A stretch of DNA of 64,000 bases from Novispirillum itersonii (GCF_014205675.1 NZ_JACIIX010000004.1:1-64000), one strand, 5' to 3'. Shown: positions 1 through 8,657, numbered from the stretch's first letter. Notes: a model not told the origin generated them from the sequence alone. A program made the numbers and translations.

Positions 1-395
1 GCCGACGCGAACGCCGTCACCACCGCCAGCGGGTTGGAGCGGGCCGCGTCGTCGAAGGACCGTCGCAGCGTCTTGCCGTCGATGGCGATCACACCCTCTC
101 CGGCTGCCCCCAGCTCATTGAGGAAGCGCCCGAAACACGCCGCAAAAGCCGCCGGGTCAAGCAGCCGAAAAATGCGCGAGAAGGTGTCGTGGCTTGGCAC
201 CCCATGCTCCAGCCGCAGGAACTCGCGGAACAAGTCCTCTCGGTCCACGGCAAAGTCAGCAAAATCCGAGCAGCTTTCCGCTCCGCACACTGTCGCCGTC
301 AGCGCAATCGTCAATATCTCAAGAAGATCATGCCGTGTGGCATTGCCGGTCCGAGGGTCCGGCAGCGCGTCGAACGCCTTGTCAAACCATGACAT
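1..395 (-). CDS. ISAs1-family transposase, N-terminal part (cut by window edge)
   Basis: Reading the minus strand from an ATG at 395 gives 131 uninterrupted codons that run off the left edge. The start (MSWFDKAFDALPDPR) and the segment GVIAIDGKTLRRSFD near residues 101-115 are typical of the ISAs1 (H-repeat-associated) transposase family. Residue Asp106 in the IDGK motif is the expected first acidic residue of the DDE catalytic triad. The N-terminal associated domain (residues 1-90, DLLEILTIALTATVCGAES) is intact. No stop or frameshift is seen in this part, but the rest of the element lies outside the window, so activity cannot be judged. A ribosome site (GGAG) lies a few bases upstream inside a hairpin. 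Confidence 0.85.
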   Translation of the reverse strand, partial: MSWFDKAFDALPDPRTGNATRHDLLEILTIALTATVCGAESCSDFADFAVDREDLFREFLRLEHGVPSHDTFSRIFRLLDPAAFAACFGRFLNELGAAGEGVIAIDGKTLRRSFDDAARSNPLAVVTAFAS

Positions 396-398
396 CAG

Positions 399-429
399 GG
401 GGGCTCCTGCCTTCGCTGAGGGAGCCCCC
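399..429. other. Hairpin covering the transposase ribosome binding site
   Basis: GGGGGCTCC at 399-407 is the exact complement of GGAGCCCCC at 421-429, with a 13-base loop. On the minus strand the 3' arm contains the GGAG Shine-Dalgarno sequence a few bases before the transposase ATG. Transcripts entering from outside the element would fold this stem and hide the ribosome site. Sequestration of this kind is known from other insertion sequences; here it is inferred from the sequence alone. Confidence 0.6.
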
Positions 430-430
430 T

Positions 431-885
431 AAAGAATCCTTTTTAGCGCTCAGCGCTACTCGCTTCTTTCAAATGCGATGACCGTGGCCCCGGTTTCGAC
501 CGGATCTCCGGGAAAAACGGCAGGGAGATCTGCCCGCATGGGGAGGTGGAATCCGCGCTGGCATCATTGCTGACGATTGGGGCGTTCTGATGGCGGGGTA
601 TGTGGAATATTATACTTGATTAAAAAAGTCGGTTATAATGAATGGCGCGGGTCTGATCCGCTGTGTGGCTGTGTTCGTATTGTGTTTTGCATCGAACCGC
701 TGAGCCGTTCGCGAAGAGTTTAAAAATTAATTCGCGAAAAATTTTCCCTTTGATAAATCCTGCAAATTTCATTCAGGAAGCATTCAGGTTCATCCCTGTA
801 GACAGGTACCATGAATTCGGCGGTGAACCGGTCGGCCTCAGGTGGCGTATAGGTTCATGAACTGATGGAGATGGAGGGTTATCCC
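431..885. other. Long leader region between the IS end and rpoH, no gene
   Basis: This 455-base stretch holds no convincing reading frame. It changes from GC-rich at both ends to AT-rich at about 600-780. It contains a TATAAT hexamer at 634-639 without a well-spaced -35, two TTCGCGAA palindromes (708-715 and 731-738), two ATTCAGG direct repeats (771-777 and 782-788), and the palindrome GTTCATGAAC at 853-862 just before the rpoH start. The AT-rich part is the likely promoter region of rpoH, but no single promoter can be chosen. Confidence 0.5.
708..738. promoter_or_regulatory. Pair of TTCGCGAA palindromes upstream of rpoH
   Basis: Two perfect copies of the 8-bp palindrome TTCGCGAA lie at 708-715 and 731-738, centre to centre 23 bp, separated by an AT-rich spacer. 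They are about 150 bp upstream of the rpoH start and inside the AT-rich segment. Paired palindromes about two helical turns apart are a usual arrangement for a dimeric regulator. No protein can be assigned. Confidence 0.4.
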
Positions 886-1797
886 ATGGCAAAATCTGGT
901 GTGAGCATTCCTATGATTGCCGCAGAGGGTGGGTTGACCCGGTACATGGACCAGATCAAGCGCTTCCCGCTGCTGAGCCCTGAGGAAGAGCAGGATCTGG
1001 CGCACCGGTACCGTGACAGTGGAGAGGAAGAGGCCGGTCACCGTCTGGTGACCAGTCACCTCCGGCTGGTGGCGCGTATTGCCATGGGCTACCGCTTCTA
1101 TGGCCTGCCGATGACGGACCTGATCTCTGAAGGCAATGTCGGCCTGCTGCGGGCAGTGAACAAGTTTGAACCGGAAAAAGGGTTCCGTCTCGCCACCTAC
1201 GCGATGTGGTGGATCAAGGCCTCGATCAACGAATACGTCCTCAGCTCGTGGTCACTGGTGAAGGTCGGGACCGTGGCGGCACAGAAGAAGCTGTTCTTCA
1301 ACCTGCGCCGCCTGAAGGCCCAGCTTGGCGTCTATGACGACACCAATCTGACCCGGGAGCAGGCTGACTGGATCGCCGAAGAGCTTTCCGTTCCGGTGGA
1401 TGAAGTGTTCAGCATGAACCAGCGGCTGTCCCGTCAGGACACCTCGCTGAACCTTCCGGTCGGTGAGGAAGGCGACATGCAGCGGATGGATCTGCTGGTC
1501 GATGACCGTGCCGATCAGGAAGAGGTTCTCGGAAATCAGCAGGAACGACGCCTCGGCACCGTTCTGCTGCGGGATGCGATGGAGCAGCTGAACGACCGTG
1601 AGCGGCATATCATTACCGAGCGCCGTCTGCGGTCTTCGCCGATCACTCTGGAAGATCTCGGCCGTCACTATGGCATTTCGCGGGAGCGGGTCCGGCAGAT
1701 TGAAAACCGGGCGTTCTCCAAGCTCCAGTCGGCAGTCCGCAAGGCTGCCGAAGCCCTCGAAGGGCGGGGTCGCCGGATTGAGTGTGCCCCGGTCTGA
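886..1797 (+). CDS. rpoH: RNA polymerase heat-shock sigma factor RpoH (sigma-32)
   Basis: RpoH directs RNA polymerase to heat-shock promoters (chaperones, proteases). The 303-residue protein has sigma region 2 (residues about 45-120, with the motif LATYAMWWIKASINEY), the RpoH box QKKLFFNLRR at about 133-142 that distinguishes this group from other sigma-70 proteins, and a region 4 helix-turn-helix near 255-281 (GISRERVRQIENRAFSKL). An in-frame ATG also exists at 865, but ATG 886 has a better ribosome site (GGAGATGGAGGG at 868-879) and gives the usual MAKS-like start. The gene is monocistronic, with a terminator downstream. The clpB gene in this window carries a matching heat-shock promoter. 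Confidence 0.97.
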   Translation: MAKSGVSIPMIAAEGGLTRYMDQIKRFPLLSPEEEQDLAHRYRDSGEEEAGHRLVTSHLRLVARIAMGYRFYGLPMTDLISEGNVGLLRAVNKFEPEKGFRLATYAMWWIKASINEYVLSSWSLVKVGTVAAQKKLFFNLRRLKAQLGVYDDTNLTREQADWIAEELSVPVDEVFSMNQRLSRQDTSLNLPVGEEGDMQRMDLLVDDRADQEEVLGNQQERRLGTVLLRDAMEQLNDRERHIITERRLRSSPITLEDLGRHYGISRERVRQIENRAFSKLQSAVRKAAEALEGRGRRIECAPV

Positions 1798-1913
1798 TTG
1801 CCCCTGTCTGATGCGTTTGGTGTCTGATGTGTCTGGTCCATGAGGGGCCGGGGCGGCGTCTGCCGGAGCGGACAAGGCCCCGGGTGTCAGGTGTACCCTG
1901 TTTGGTCATCACT

Positions 1914-2432
<519 letters not shown>

Positions 2433-2492
2433 CCTCCTCATCCCTTTTTGCTGAAGGCGGGTTCCGGCGGGGCAATGCTCCGACCGGGCCTG

Positions 2493-3332
2493 TCAGTCCT
2501 GTTTCCCGGGGAGGTGCCCGGTAGGGGGATGGCGGGGCGTCTTCAGCGGCTGAAGCAGCAGGCGGACCGGGGCCTGATCGTGTGGCGACCGAAAGTCGGG
2601 CAGCCCGACAGCCATCGTCTCCTGCGGCTGGCGCGGGGTATGGCGCAGGGTCCCGGCCAGACGGTCCCAGAGGGACAGGCAGAAGCCAAAGTTGCTGTCT
2701 GTCTCCTGCCGCTCCGGGGAGTGATGAATCCGGTGCAGGTCCGGCGTGATCACCAGCAGGCGCAAAAACCGGTCCAGCCGCTGCGGCAGCCGGATGTTGG
2801 CATGAGTCATCAGGGCCGTGGAGCTGAGAAGGATCTCGAAGGTGACGATTGCCGTGGCGGGAATGCCGAGCAGAATGACCGCCCCACTTTTCAGCAACAG
2901 CGAAAGCAAGATTTCCACCGGATGAAAGCGGACCGCTGTGGTGGCGTCCATTTCCGGATCGCTGTGATGGACACGGTGCAGGCGCCACAGCCATGGCAGA
3001 TGATGGAAGATCAGGTGTTGTGCCCAGATCATGCCATCCAGCAGGACCACGGACACCCAGAATGGCAGAAGGTCCGGCAGCGGAACCAGCCGGAACAGAC
3101 CGTTTCCGGCCTGCTCGGCCCATAACGCTGCGGCAACCGGCGACAGGCTGCTGATGGCCTGCCCGCACAGGCTGCCCAGAGCGCTCAGGCTGAGATTGCC
3201 GACCCAACGCGGCTGCCGGTGCTGTTTTGTGTTGCGGCGGGGCCACAGGGTCTCTGCGGTCATCAGGCAGAGCAGAAGCCCGATGAACAGGAAGAGGCGG
3301 GTGGCCGGAAGAGACGGGAGAACGTCGGTCAT
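2493..3332 (-). CDS. Membrane sterol desaturase / fatty acid hydroxylase family protein
   Basis: This 279-residue membrane protein belongs to the fatty acid hydroxylase superfamily (ERG3/SUR2 type), di-iron enzymes that hydroxylate or desaturate lipids. The histidine clusters are clear: HLIFHH (106-111), HRVHH (119-123), a histidine in RFHPVE (137) and HRIHH (200-204). About four hydrophobic segments surround them, including residues 11-27, 89-105 and 142-172. The start is the ATG at 3332; the frame stays open further upstream but that part is not hydrophobic and would run into the divergent regulator promoter. The substrate is unknown. It is convergent with the PII gene. Confidence 0.85.
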   Translation of the reverse strand: MTDVLPSLPATRLFLFIGLLLCLMTAETLWPRRNTKQHRQPRWVGNLSLSALGSLCGQAISSLSPVAAALWAEQAGNGLFRLVPLPDLLPFWVSVVLLDGMIWAQHLIFHHLPWLWRLHRVHHSDPEMDATTAVRFHPVEILLSLLLKSGAVILLGIPATAIVTFEILLSSTALMTHANIRLPQRLDRFLRLLVITPDLHRIHHSPERQETDSNFGFCLSLWDRLAGTLRHTPRQPQETMAVGLPDFRSPHDQAPVRLLLQPLKTPRHPPTGHLPGKQD

Positions 3333-3465
3333 TGAAGTCAGTGAACGGTATTTTCTGTCTGCCGACAAGAAAAACACGCTGTCATGCGACGTGTAAGACC
3401 ATGGTATGACGCATAATCGGTTGCAGCGGCGGCGCAGCTGTGCGACGACAGGGGGGCAGTTTGGC

Positions 3466-4194
3466 ATGCCAGCGGGGAGAGATCTGAACGTGGCCGACGA
3501 GATTGCGCAGAACAGCCTTGACGGTATTGACCTTCTGGCACCTCTGTCCCCGGATGAGCGGGCAGCCGTGGCCCGTCAGTGCCGCTGGCGGCGTTATGCT
3601 CCGCAGGAACAGATCATCGACCGCCAGAGTCAGAACCGCGATGTCTATCTGGTGATCAAGGGATCCGTCCGGATCGTTATCTATTCCCTTTCGGGCAAAG
3701 AGCTGACGCTGGACGATCTGGGGGCCGGATATTATTTCGGTGAACTGGCCGCCATCGACGGTCATCCCCGTTCCGCCAGCGTGATGGCACTGGTGGAGAC
3801 ACAGGTGGCGGTGCTGCCTGCGGAAGTCTTCATGCGGTTGGTGACCACCCATGAGGGGATGATGCATATGCTGCTGAAGCGGCTGGCATCCATGGTCCGG
3901 ACCTCGACGGACCGCATCATTGATCTGTCAACGCTGGGGGCCAATAACCGGGTCCATGCGGAGCTGTTGCGTCAGGCCCGGGTCGCCGGGATCGGCGACG
4001 ATGGCAGCGCCGTACTGTCGCCGATTCCGGTTCACGGTGATATCGCCAGCCGGGTTTCCACAACCCGTGAAACGGTTGCCCGGGTGCTGAACGATCTGGC
4101 CCGCCAGCGTCTGGTGCGGCGGGACCGCGACGCGCTGGTGATTCTCGATGTCGAAAAGCTGGAAGAGATCGTGGAAAGCGTGCGGGGGGAATAA
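3466..4194 (+). CDS. Crp/Fnr-family transcriptional regulator
   Basis: A cyclic-nucleotide-binding jelly roll (about residues 25-125) is followed by a dimerisation helix and a winged helix-turn-helix near residues 185-230 (IASRVSTTRETVARVLNDLARQ split over the motif). The binding-pocket segment FGELAAIDGHPRSASV keeps the GEL...RSA pattern that in CRP contacts cAMP. The Fe-S cysteines of FNR are missing, so it is not an oxygen-sensing FNR. The start is uncertain: ATG 3406, ATG 3466 (behind AGGGGGG) and GTG 3490 (behind GGGGAGA) are all in frame; 3466 is chosen for its ribosome site and normal length (242). The ligand and targets are unknown. It is divergent from the hydroxylase gene. Confidence 0.85.
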   Translation: MPAGRDLNVADEIAQNSLDGIDLLAPLSPDERAAVARQCRWRRYAPQEQIIDRQSQNRDVYLVIKGSVRIVIYSLSGKELTLDDLGAGYYFGELAAIDGHPRSASVMALVETQVAVLPAEVFMRLVTTHEGMMHMLLKRLASMVRTSTDRIIDLSTLGANNRVHAELLRQARVAGIGDDGSAVLSPIPVHGDIASRVSTTRETVARVLNDLARQRLVRRDRDALVILDVEKLEEIVESVRGE

Positions 4195-4253
4195 CTCCCG
4201 GGGGGGGCTTCACGGCTCCGCTTTAGGCCTTCCTCATCGTGCCGGGAGGGCAC

Positions 4254-4287
4254 AAAAAAACCCCGCCGAGTGAGGCGGGGTTTTTGT
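4254..4287. terminator. Bidirectional terminator between the Crp/Fnr gene and grxD
   Basis: The stem CCCCGCC/GGCGGGG with a 6-base loop is preceded by seven A residues and followed by five T residues, so it can end transcription from both convergent genes. Confidence 0.85.
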
Positions 4288-4304
4288 TGGTGCAGAACAG
4301 AGGC

Positions 4305-4640
4305 TTACTGCCCCATTTCCACGCCTTTTTCCTCGAACAGCTTGGCGAGGTCGCCGCTGGCGGCCATCTCGCGGACGATGTCGCAGCCACCGACGAACTC
4401 ACCCTTGACGTACAGCTGCGGGAAGGTCGGCCAGGAGGAATATTCCTTCAGGCCCTGACGCATGTCGTCATTTTCCAGAATGTTGACGGTCTTGTACTTC
4501 ACGCCGAAATGGTTCAGCACCTGCACCACGGCGGCGGAAAAGCCGCACTGCGGAAACATGGCGCTGCCCTTCATGAACAGAAGCACCGGGTTGGCGTCAA
4601 CTTCAGCCTGAATCTGCTGGAAGAGCGGATTATCCGACAT
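4305..4640 (-). CDS. grxD: Monothiol glutaredoxin Grx4-type (CGFS)
   Basis: CGFS glutaredoxins bind a [2Fe-2S] cluster with glutathione and pass it to target proteins, often together with BolA. The 111-residue length is normal. The active-site motif PQCGFS has Cys32. The glutathione- and cluster-binding segment WPTFPQLYVKGEFVGGCDI follows near residue 70. In many alphaproteobacteria grxD sits directly after bolA; here bolA is 13 kb away on the other strand. The neighbours are a Crp/Fnr gene (convergent) and rarD (same strand, 125 bases upstream). Confidence 0.95.
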   Translation of the reverse strand: MSDNPLFQQIQAEVDANPVLLFMKGSAMFPQCGFSAAVVQVLNHFGVKYKTVNILENDDMRQGLKEYSSWPTFPQLYVKGEFVGGCDIVREMAASGDLAKLFEEKGVEMGQ

Positions 4641-4764
4641 TCTATGTCGCCTTTCGCATGGGCCGGATGAACACCATCCGGGTCAGTAACGGTTGGGTGA
4701 GGATATGCGGGGCAAAACCGCCGCCGTCAATAGCTTTGCCGCAGTTGCCCTGCCTTGACTGCTG

Positions 4765-5688
4765 TCAAGCAGTCTCTGTGCCGGGGGTTTTGCGACGGAG
4801 CAGTGGCAGGGAATAGACCACCACGCCAGCCCAGATCAGGCCGAAGGTGATGGCGTGGGCGGTTGTAAAGGGCTCGCGGAAAACAAGGACGGCAACGGCA
4901 AGCTGGACTGTCGGGCTCATGTACTGCATCAGGCCGAGGGTGGAAAGGCGGAGGGTGCGGGCACCGACCCCGAACAGATACAGGGGCAGCGCGGTCCACA
5001 GCGGGCAACCGATGGCGAGAAGGGCCAGCAGATGCCAGTCAGCCCCCGGCAGCAGCAGCCCGGAGAAGAAACCGGCACCGAGGCTTTCCTTCCAGAGCAG
5101 CCAGCCAATCGCAAAGGGGGTCAGCAGCAGGGTTTCAACAAACAGGCCGGTCAGGCTGTCTGCCGGAGCCATTTTGCGGATCAGCCCATAGATGCCAAAA
5201 GTCAGGGCCAGAGACAGGGTAATCCACGGCAGTTTTCCCAGACCGGCAATCATCACGCCGACACCGGCGCAGACCAGAAGGACGGCAAGACCTTGCTGGC
5301 GGGAGAACCGTTCCTTGAGAAAAACTGCGCCAAGAGCAAGCGTCACCAGCGGGAAAACGTAGTATCCAAGGCTTCCATACAGGGCCTGATGGGAGTTGAT
5401 GGCATAAACAAAAATAAGCCAGTTCACCGAGACCATTACGGCGGAAGAAGTGAAGACGACAAGCCGCCTCGGGGTCCGGAGGATCTCCAGAACCTGCGCC
5501 GGGCGGTTTCCGCGCAGCATGAACGGCAGCATTGCCAGCACGCTCCACAGGATGCGGTGGCTGATGATCTCATCCGGGGGCAATGCCGCCAGAGACCGGA
5601 AGAACAGACCGGATCCACCCCACAGGCAATAGGCGCCAAGGGCGGCCAGAAGTCCGGTCCGCTGGGAGGGAGAATGGGCAGAAGACAT
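4765..5688 (-). CDS. rarD: RarD-type EamA permease (DMT superfamily)
   Basis: This 307-residue protein has ten predicted membrane helices in two EamA halves. It carries RarD-family landmarks: GLLAALGAYCLWG at the start, DEIISHRILWS near 40, SLGYYVFPLVTLALG near 125 and LSTLGLMQYMSPT near 250. RarD proteins are inner-membrane transporters of unproven substrate. The ATG at 5688 starts the first helix region. It is followed on the same strand by grxD but is separated by 124 bases, so co-transcription is only possible. Confidence 0.88.
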   Translation of the reverse strand: MSSAHSPSQRTGLLAALGAYCLWGGSGLFFRSLAALPPDEIISHRILWSVLAMLPFMLRGNRPAQVLEILRTPRRLVVFTSSAVMVSVNWLIFVYAINSHQALYGSLGYYVFPLVTLALGAVFLKERFSRQQGLAVLLVCAGVGVMIAGLGKLPWITLSLALTFGIYGLIRKMAPADSLTGLFVETLLLTPFAIGWLLWKESLGAGFFSGLLLPGADWHLLALLAIGCPLWTALPLYLFGVGARTLRLSTLGLMQYMSPTVQLAVAVLVFREPFTTAHAITFGLIWAGVVVYSLPLLRRKTPGTETA

Positions 5689-5779
5689 GGGGAGTCATCC
5701 GAGAGGGCAGGGGAACCACACCTACCGGAAGCGGAATAAATCGCAAGGTTTTTTGGGGTGCAGAGCTTTCAGGATGGAG

Positions 5780-5841
5780 GATTTTCTTAAAGTAAGAGAT
5801 TAAAAAACTAATCTATTGATCTGTTTTAAATCATATATATA
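5780..5841. other. AT-rich patch with inverted repeat between two minus-strand genes
   Basis: In this GC-rich genome the stretch from about 5780 to 5850 is strongly AT-rich and includes (AT)-repeat sequence near 5831. It contains AGATTA-N6-TAATCT at 5797-5814. No gene is present. It may hold the rarD promoter on the minus strand or be the remnant of an insertion. Confidence 0.35.
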
Positions 5842-6429
5842 TCAATCGCATGGTTCTGCTAAGGGCAACAAAACCGGAGTCTCACCCCGGATCGCGGCGA
5901 TCCGGGAAATCACCCGGTTTTCTCCGTTGCGGCAAACCGTTCCGGTCTCGTAGGCGATAACCTGCAAGGGATATGTGCGCTCAAGCAGCTCCCCGGCGCG
6001 TAAGAGATGGTCGGGGTTTCTGGGGCGACCGAAGTGTTCATTCCCTTGGGCAAATGTTTCGTACAGCAGGATTCCGCCGGGGGAGACGGCCTCGATCAGG
6101 GCGGGGAAAAGCGGCCGGTGCAGGTAGTTGGTGACGATCACCGCATCAAAGGCCCCGGGGGGAAAAGGCCAGGACATGCCCGGGCCGTCACCCGGCATTT
6201 CCAGATCATGGGCAATCACGGTGGCTCGCCCGGTCAGGTCGGCAACACCGGAAGGGTCGCGGTCTATGAAGGTGACGTCGCAGCCTGAGTCCAGAAACAG
6301 CCGACCATGCCGCCCGCGGCCGCAGGCAACATCGATGACGCGGGAGCCCGGTGGGATCAGTGAGGAAAACCGCCGGATCCATCCGGACGGGGGCAGGGCC
6401 GGGGCCGGGTGCTGACTTTGGCTTGTCAT
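5842..6429 (-). CDS. Class I SAM-dependent methyltransferase
   Basis: The 195-residue protein has a Rossmann-type SAM-binding motif I, RVIDVACGRGRHGRLF, near residues 30-45, an acidic motif II (VTFIDRD) and a post-motif FDAVIVTNYLHRPLF near 95. The pattern resembles TehB/UbiE-like methyltransferases and bacterial proteins of unknown substrate. It is divergent from the DUF1178 gene, with a 76-base gap between the starts. It ends in the AT-rich patch. The substrate cannot be predicted. Confidence 0.8.
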   Translation of the reverse strand: MTSQSQHPAPALPPSGWIRRFSSLIPPGSRVIDVACGRGRHGRLFLDSGCDVTFIDRDPSGVADLTGRATVIAHDLEMPGDGPGMSWPFPPGAFDAVIVTNYLHRPLFPALIEAVSPGGILLYETFAQGNEHFGRPRNPDHLLRAGELLERTYPLQVIAYETGTVCRNGENRVISRIAAIRGETPVLLPLAEPCD

Positions 6430-6505
6430 GATGCCTCATGATGGTTAAATGCTTGTCTCCCCGGCCTTGGGCCGGGGGCGGATGCAAGGGCGATGACGAC
6501 CGCAG

Positions 6506-7015
6506 ATGATCAAGTACGAACTGCTGTGCGAGCATGACCATACCTTTGAAAGCTGGTTCCGTGACAGTGCGGCCTACGACCGCATGGCGGAGCAGGGGGT
6601 ATTGCAGTGCCCGGAGTGCGGCAGTACCCGCGTTTCCAAGGCGCTGATGGCACCGCGTCTGGCCCGGAAGAAGGGCCATGATGACCGGGAGGATGCCCGC
6701 CGACGGAGCGCCGCGGCAACGGCAGCGGCCGTTGTCGGCCAGATGGCTGCTGCTGCCCCGAAGATCCCTGCGGAGGCCGGAGGGGAGATGCCGGACCCTG
6801 CTGCGGTGCGGCAGGTGCTGCGGACCGTCAAGGCCTATGTTGAGCAGAACTTTGATTATGTTGGGAATACCTTCGCCGAGGAAGCCCGTAAGATTCACTA
6901 CGGCGAAAGCGATGCCCGTGCTATTTATGGCGAAGCAACGCCGGAAGAGCAGGCGTCTTTGCAGGAGGAAGGGGTAGAAATTTACACCCTGCCAGTCCCG
7001 CAGGATGATGCCTGA
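6506..7015 (+). CDS. DUF1178 family protein
   Basis: This 169-residue protein begins MIKYELLCEHDHTFESWF, the hallmark of DUF1178. It has a CPECGST knuckle near residue 35 and an earlier cysteine/histidine pair (CEHDH), which together probably bind zinc. The C-terminal half (ARKIHYGESDARAIYGEAT, then EEGVEIYTLP) is also conserved in this family. The function is unknown. In related bacteria the gene commonly sits between a carbon-nitrogen hydrolase and ubiG; here those two are at 22.6-24.3 kb and DUF1178 is alone. Confidence 0.88.
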   Translation: MIKYELLCEHDHTFESWFRDSAAYDRMAEQGVLQCPECGSTRVSKALMAPRLARKKGHDDREDARRRSAAATAAAVVGQMAAAAPKIPAEAGGEMPDPAAVRQVLRTVKAYVEQNFDYVGNTFAEEARKIHYGESDARAIYGEATPEEQASLQEEGVEIYTLPVPQDDA

Positions 7016-7181
7016 GCCTTGTTCCGGTGTTGGTGTGAAGTGCGGAAACGGCTGAAATCGGGGGATTTCCAAGGGCAGGCCGTTTTCATGACACGGGCGC
7101 GGATGGGTGGCTTGCCTGCCTGCCGCCGGAAAAGCTAATCGGGGAGGATGGCGTGACAGGCGCCATCAGCAGGCAACAATC

Positions 7182-8642
7182 ATGAACCAACCCGCATTTA
7201 CCCTGAAGCCGGTCCTGTTTGTCCTGGGGGAGCTGCTGGCCATTCTGGGCGTGTTCATGGTCGTGCCGGGCCTTGTGGATGCCTGGTCCGGCGATGCCGA
7301 CTGGATGGGGTTTTTCATCGCCGGTGGCTTCACCGCGCTGATTGGTCTGATGCTGGTGTTTGCCAATTTCGAGCGCCACCTGACCCTCAACCGCCGTCAG
7401 GCCTTTCTGTTGACCGTCTTGTCGTGGGTGGGGATTTCCGCTTTTTCGGCGATGCCCTTCACTTTCTCCCGCCTGTCCCTGAGTTATACCGATGCCCTGT
7501 TTGAGGCCGTTTCCGGGTTGACCACCACGGGATCTACCGTGATCACCGGTCTGGACGTGGCCCCGCCAGGAATTCTGCTGTGGCGCTCGCTGCTGCACTG
7601 GCTGGGGGGGATCGGGATTGTGGTGATGGCCATCTCCCTGCTGCCGTTCCTGCGGGTCGGCGGGATGCAGCTGTTTAAGATGGAAAGTTCCGACACCAAC
7701 GATAAGGTCGTGGCCCGTGTCAGTCAGTTCACTCTGTCTCTGGTGCTGATCTACGCCGGGTTGACCGCCCTGTGCTGTGTGGCGCTGGTTCTGGCCGGTA
7801 TGACGTTTTTCGAGGCCATTAACCATGCGATGGCGACCATTTCCACCGGCGGTTTCTCAACCTCGGATGCCTCTGTCGGGCATTTCAACAGTCTGGCGGT
7901 AAACTGGATCATTATCATCTTCATGATTGCCGGTGGCCTGCCGATCACCCTGTTCATCCGCGCCCTGCGTGGCGGTGGCTTCTCTGCGTTCAATGAGACG
8001 CAGGTCCGTGGTTTTCTGATTTTTGCACTGTTCGCGACGCTGGTGCTGACCGGGGAGCAGGTTTTCCGGGGGGCGGAGGATGTGTTTGCCACCTTCACCC
8101 ATGTTGCGTTCATGGTGGTGACGATTGTGACCACCACCGGGTTTGCCAGTACGGATTATACCCTGTGGGGGCATTTTGCCGTGGCCTGTGCCTTTGCGCT
8201 GACGTTCGTCGGGGCCTGCACCGGATCAACCGCCGGGGGGATCAAGATCTTCCGGTTCCAGATTGCCTGGAAGCTGTATCGCTCCCATATTCACCGGCTG
8301 ATCAGCCCCAACGCGGTCGAGGTGGCCCGGTTCGGGGATCGCCGCATTACCGAAGACGTTTCCGCCTCGGTGATGCTGTTCTTCTTCGTTTACATCGGCA
8401 CCGTCGGGGCGATTACCCTGTTTCTGGCCTCTGTGGGGCTGGATTGGGTGACGGCGGTCAGCGGTGCGGCAACGGCGGTGGGCAACGTTGGCCCCGGCCT
8501 TGGCAACATCATCGGGCCAGCCGGTAATTTTCAGGCGCTGCCGGATGCCGCCAAATGGGCGCTGTCCTTGGGGATGCTGTTGGGCCGTCTGGAGTTTTTC
8601 TCCATTCTGGTCCTGCTATCAGCTCGGTTCTGGAAGGCCTGA
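7182..8642 (+). CDS. trkH: Potassium uptake channel subunit TrkH
   Basis: TrkH forms the K+-conducting membrane subunit gated by the cytosolic TrkA ring. The 486-residue protein has four selectivity-filter loops: TTTGSTVI, ISTGGFST, VTTTGFAST and VGNVGPGLG, each with the conserved glycine. About twelve membrane or half-membrane helices surround them. The ATG at 7182 is used; the frame extends upstream to 7107 but that part is not hydrophobic. The partner trkA lies 44 kb away in the ntr cluster. A convergent secreted-protein gene follows. Confidence 0.95.
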   Translation: MNQPAFTLKPVLFVLGELLAILGVFMVVPGLVDAWSGDADWMGFFIAGGFTALIGLMLVFANFERHLTLNRRQAFLLTVLSWVGISAFSAMPFTFSRLSLSYTDALFEAVSGLTTTGSTVITGLDVAPPGILLWRSLLHWLGGIGIVVMAISLLPFLRVGGMQLFKMESSDTNDKVVARVSQFTLSLVLIYAGLTALCCVALVLAGMTFFEAINHAMATISTGGFSTSDASVGHFNSLAVNWIIIIFMIAGGLPITLFIRALRGGGFSAFNETQVRGFLIFALFATLVLTGEQVFRGAEDVFATFTHVAFMVVTIVTTTGFASTDYTLWGHFAVACAFALTFVGACTGSTAGGIKIFRFQIAWKLYRSHIHRLISPNAVEVARFGDRRITEDVSASVMLFFFVYIGTVGAITLFLASVGLDWVTAVSGAATAVGNVGPGLGNIIGPAGNFQALPDAAKWALSLGMLLGRLEFFSILVLLSARFWKA

Positions 8643-8657
8643 GGGGGAATGCTGTAT

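Larger units (their letters stand above)
1..430 (-). mobile_element. 5'-terminal part of an ISAs1-family insertion sequence
   Basis: The element is recognised from its transposase. Its outer end lies somewhere to the right of base 395, probably between about 430 and 480, but I could not identify the terminal inverted repeat or an 8-bp target duplication with confidence because the other end is outside the window. The right limit given is the end of the hairpin just upstream of the transposase start and is only approximate. The nearest chromosomal gene is rpoH. Confidence 0.6.

Noticed and set aside
34-432. Plus-strand open frame at the left edge
   Set aside because: The minus strand there encodes an ISAs1 transposase; the plus-strand frame is Ser/Arg-rich with no family features.
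616-639. TTGATT/TATAAT pair as the rpoH promoter
   Set aside because: The hexamers are only 12 bp apart, too close for sigma-70. TATAAT alone may still be part of a promoter.
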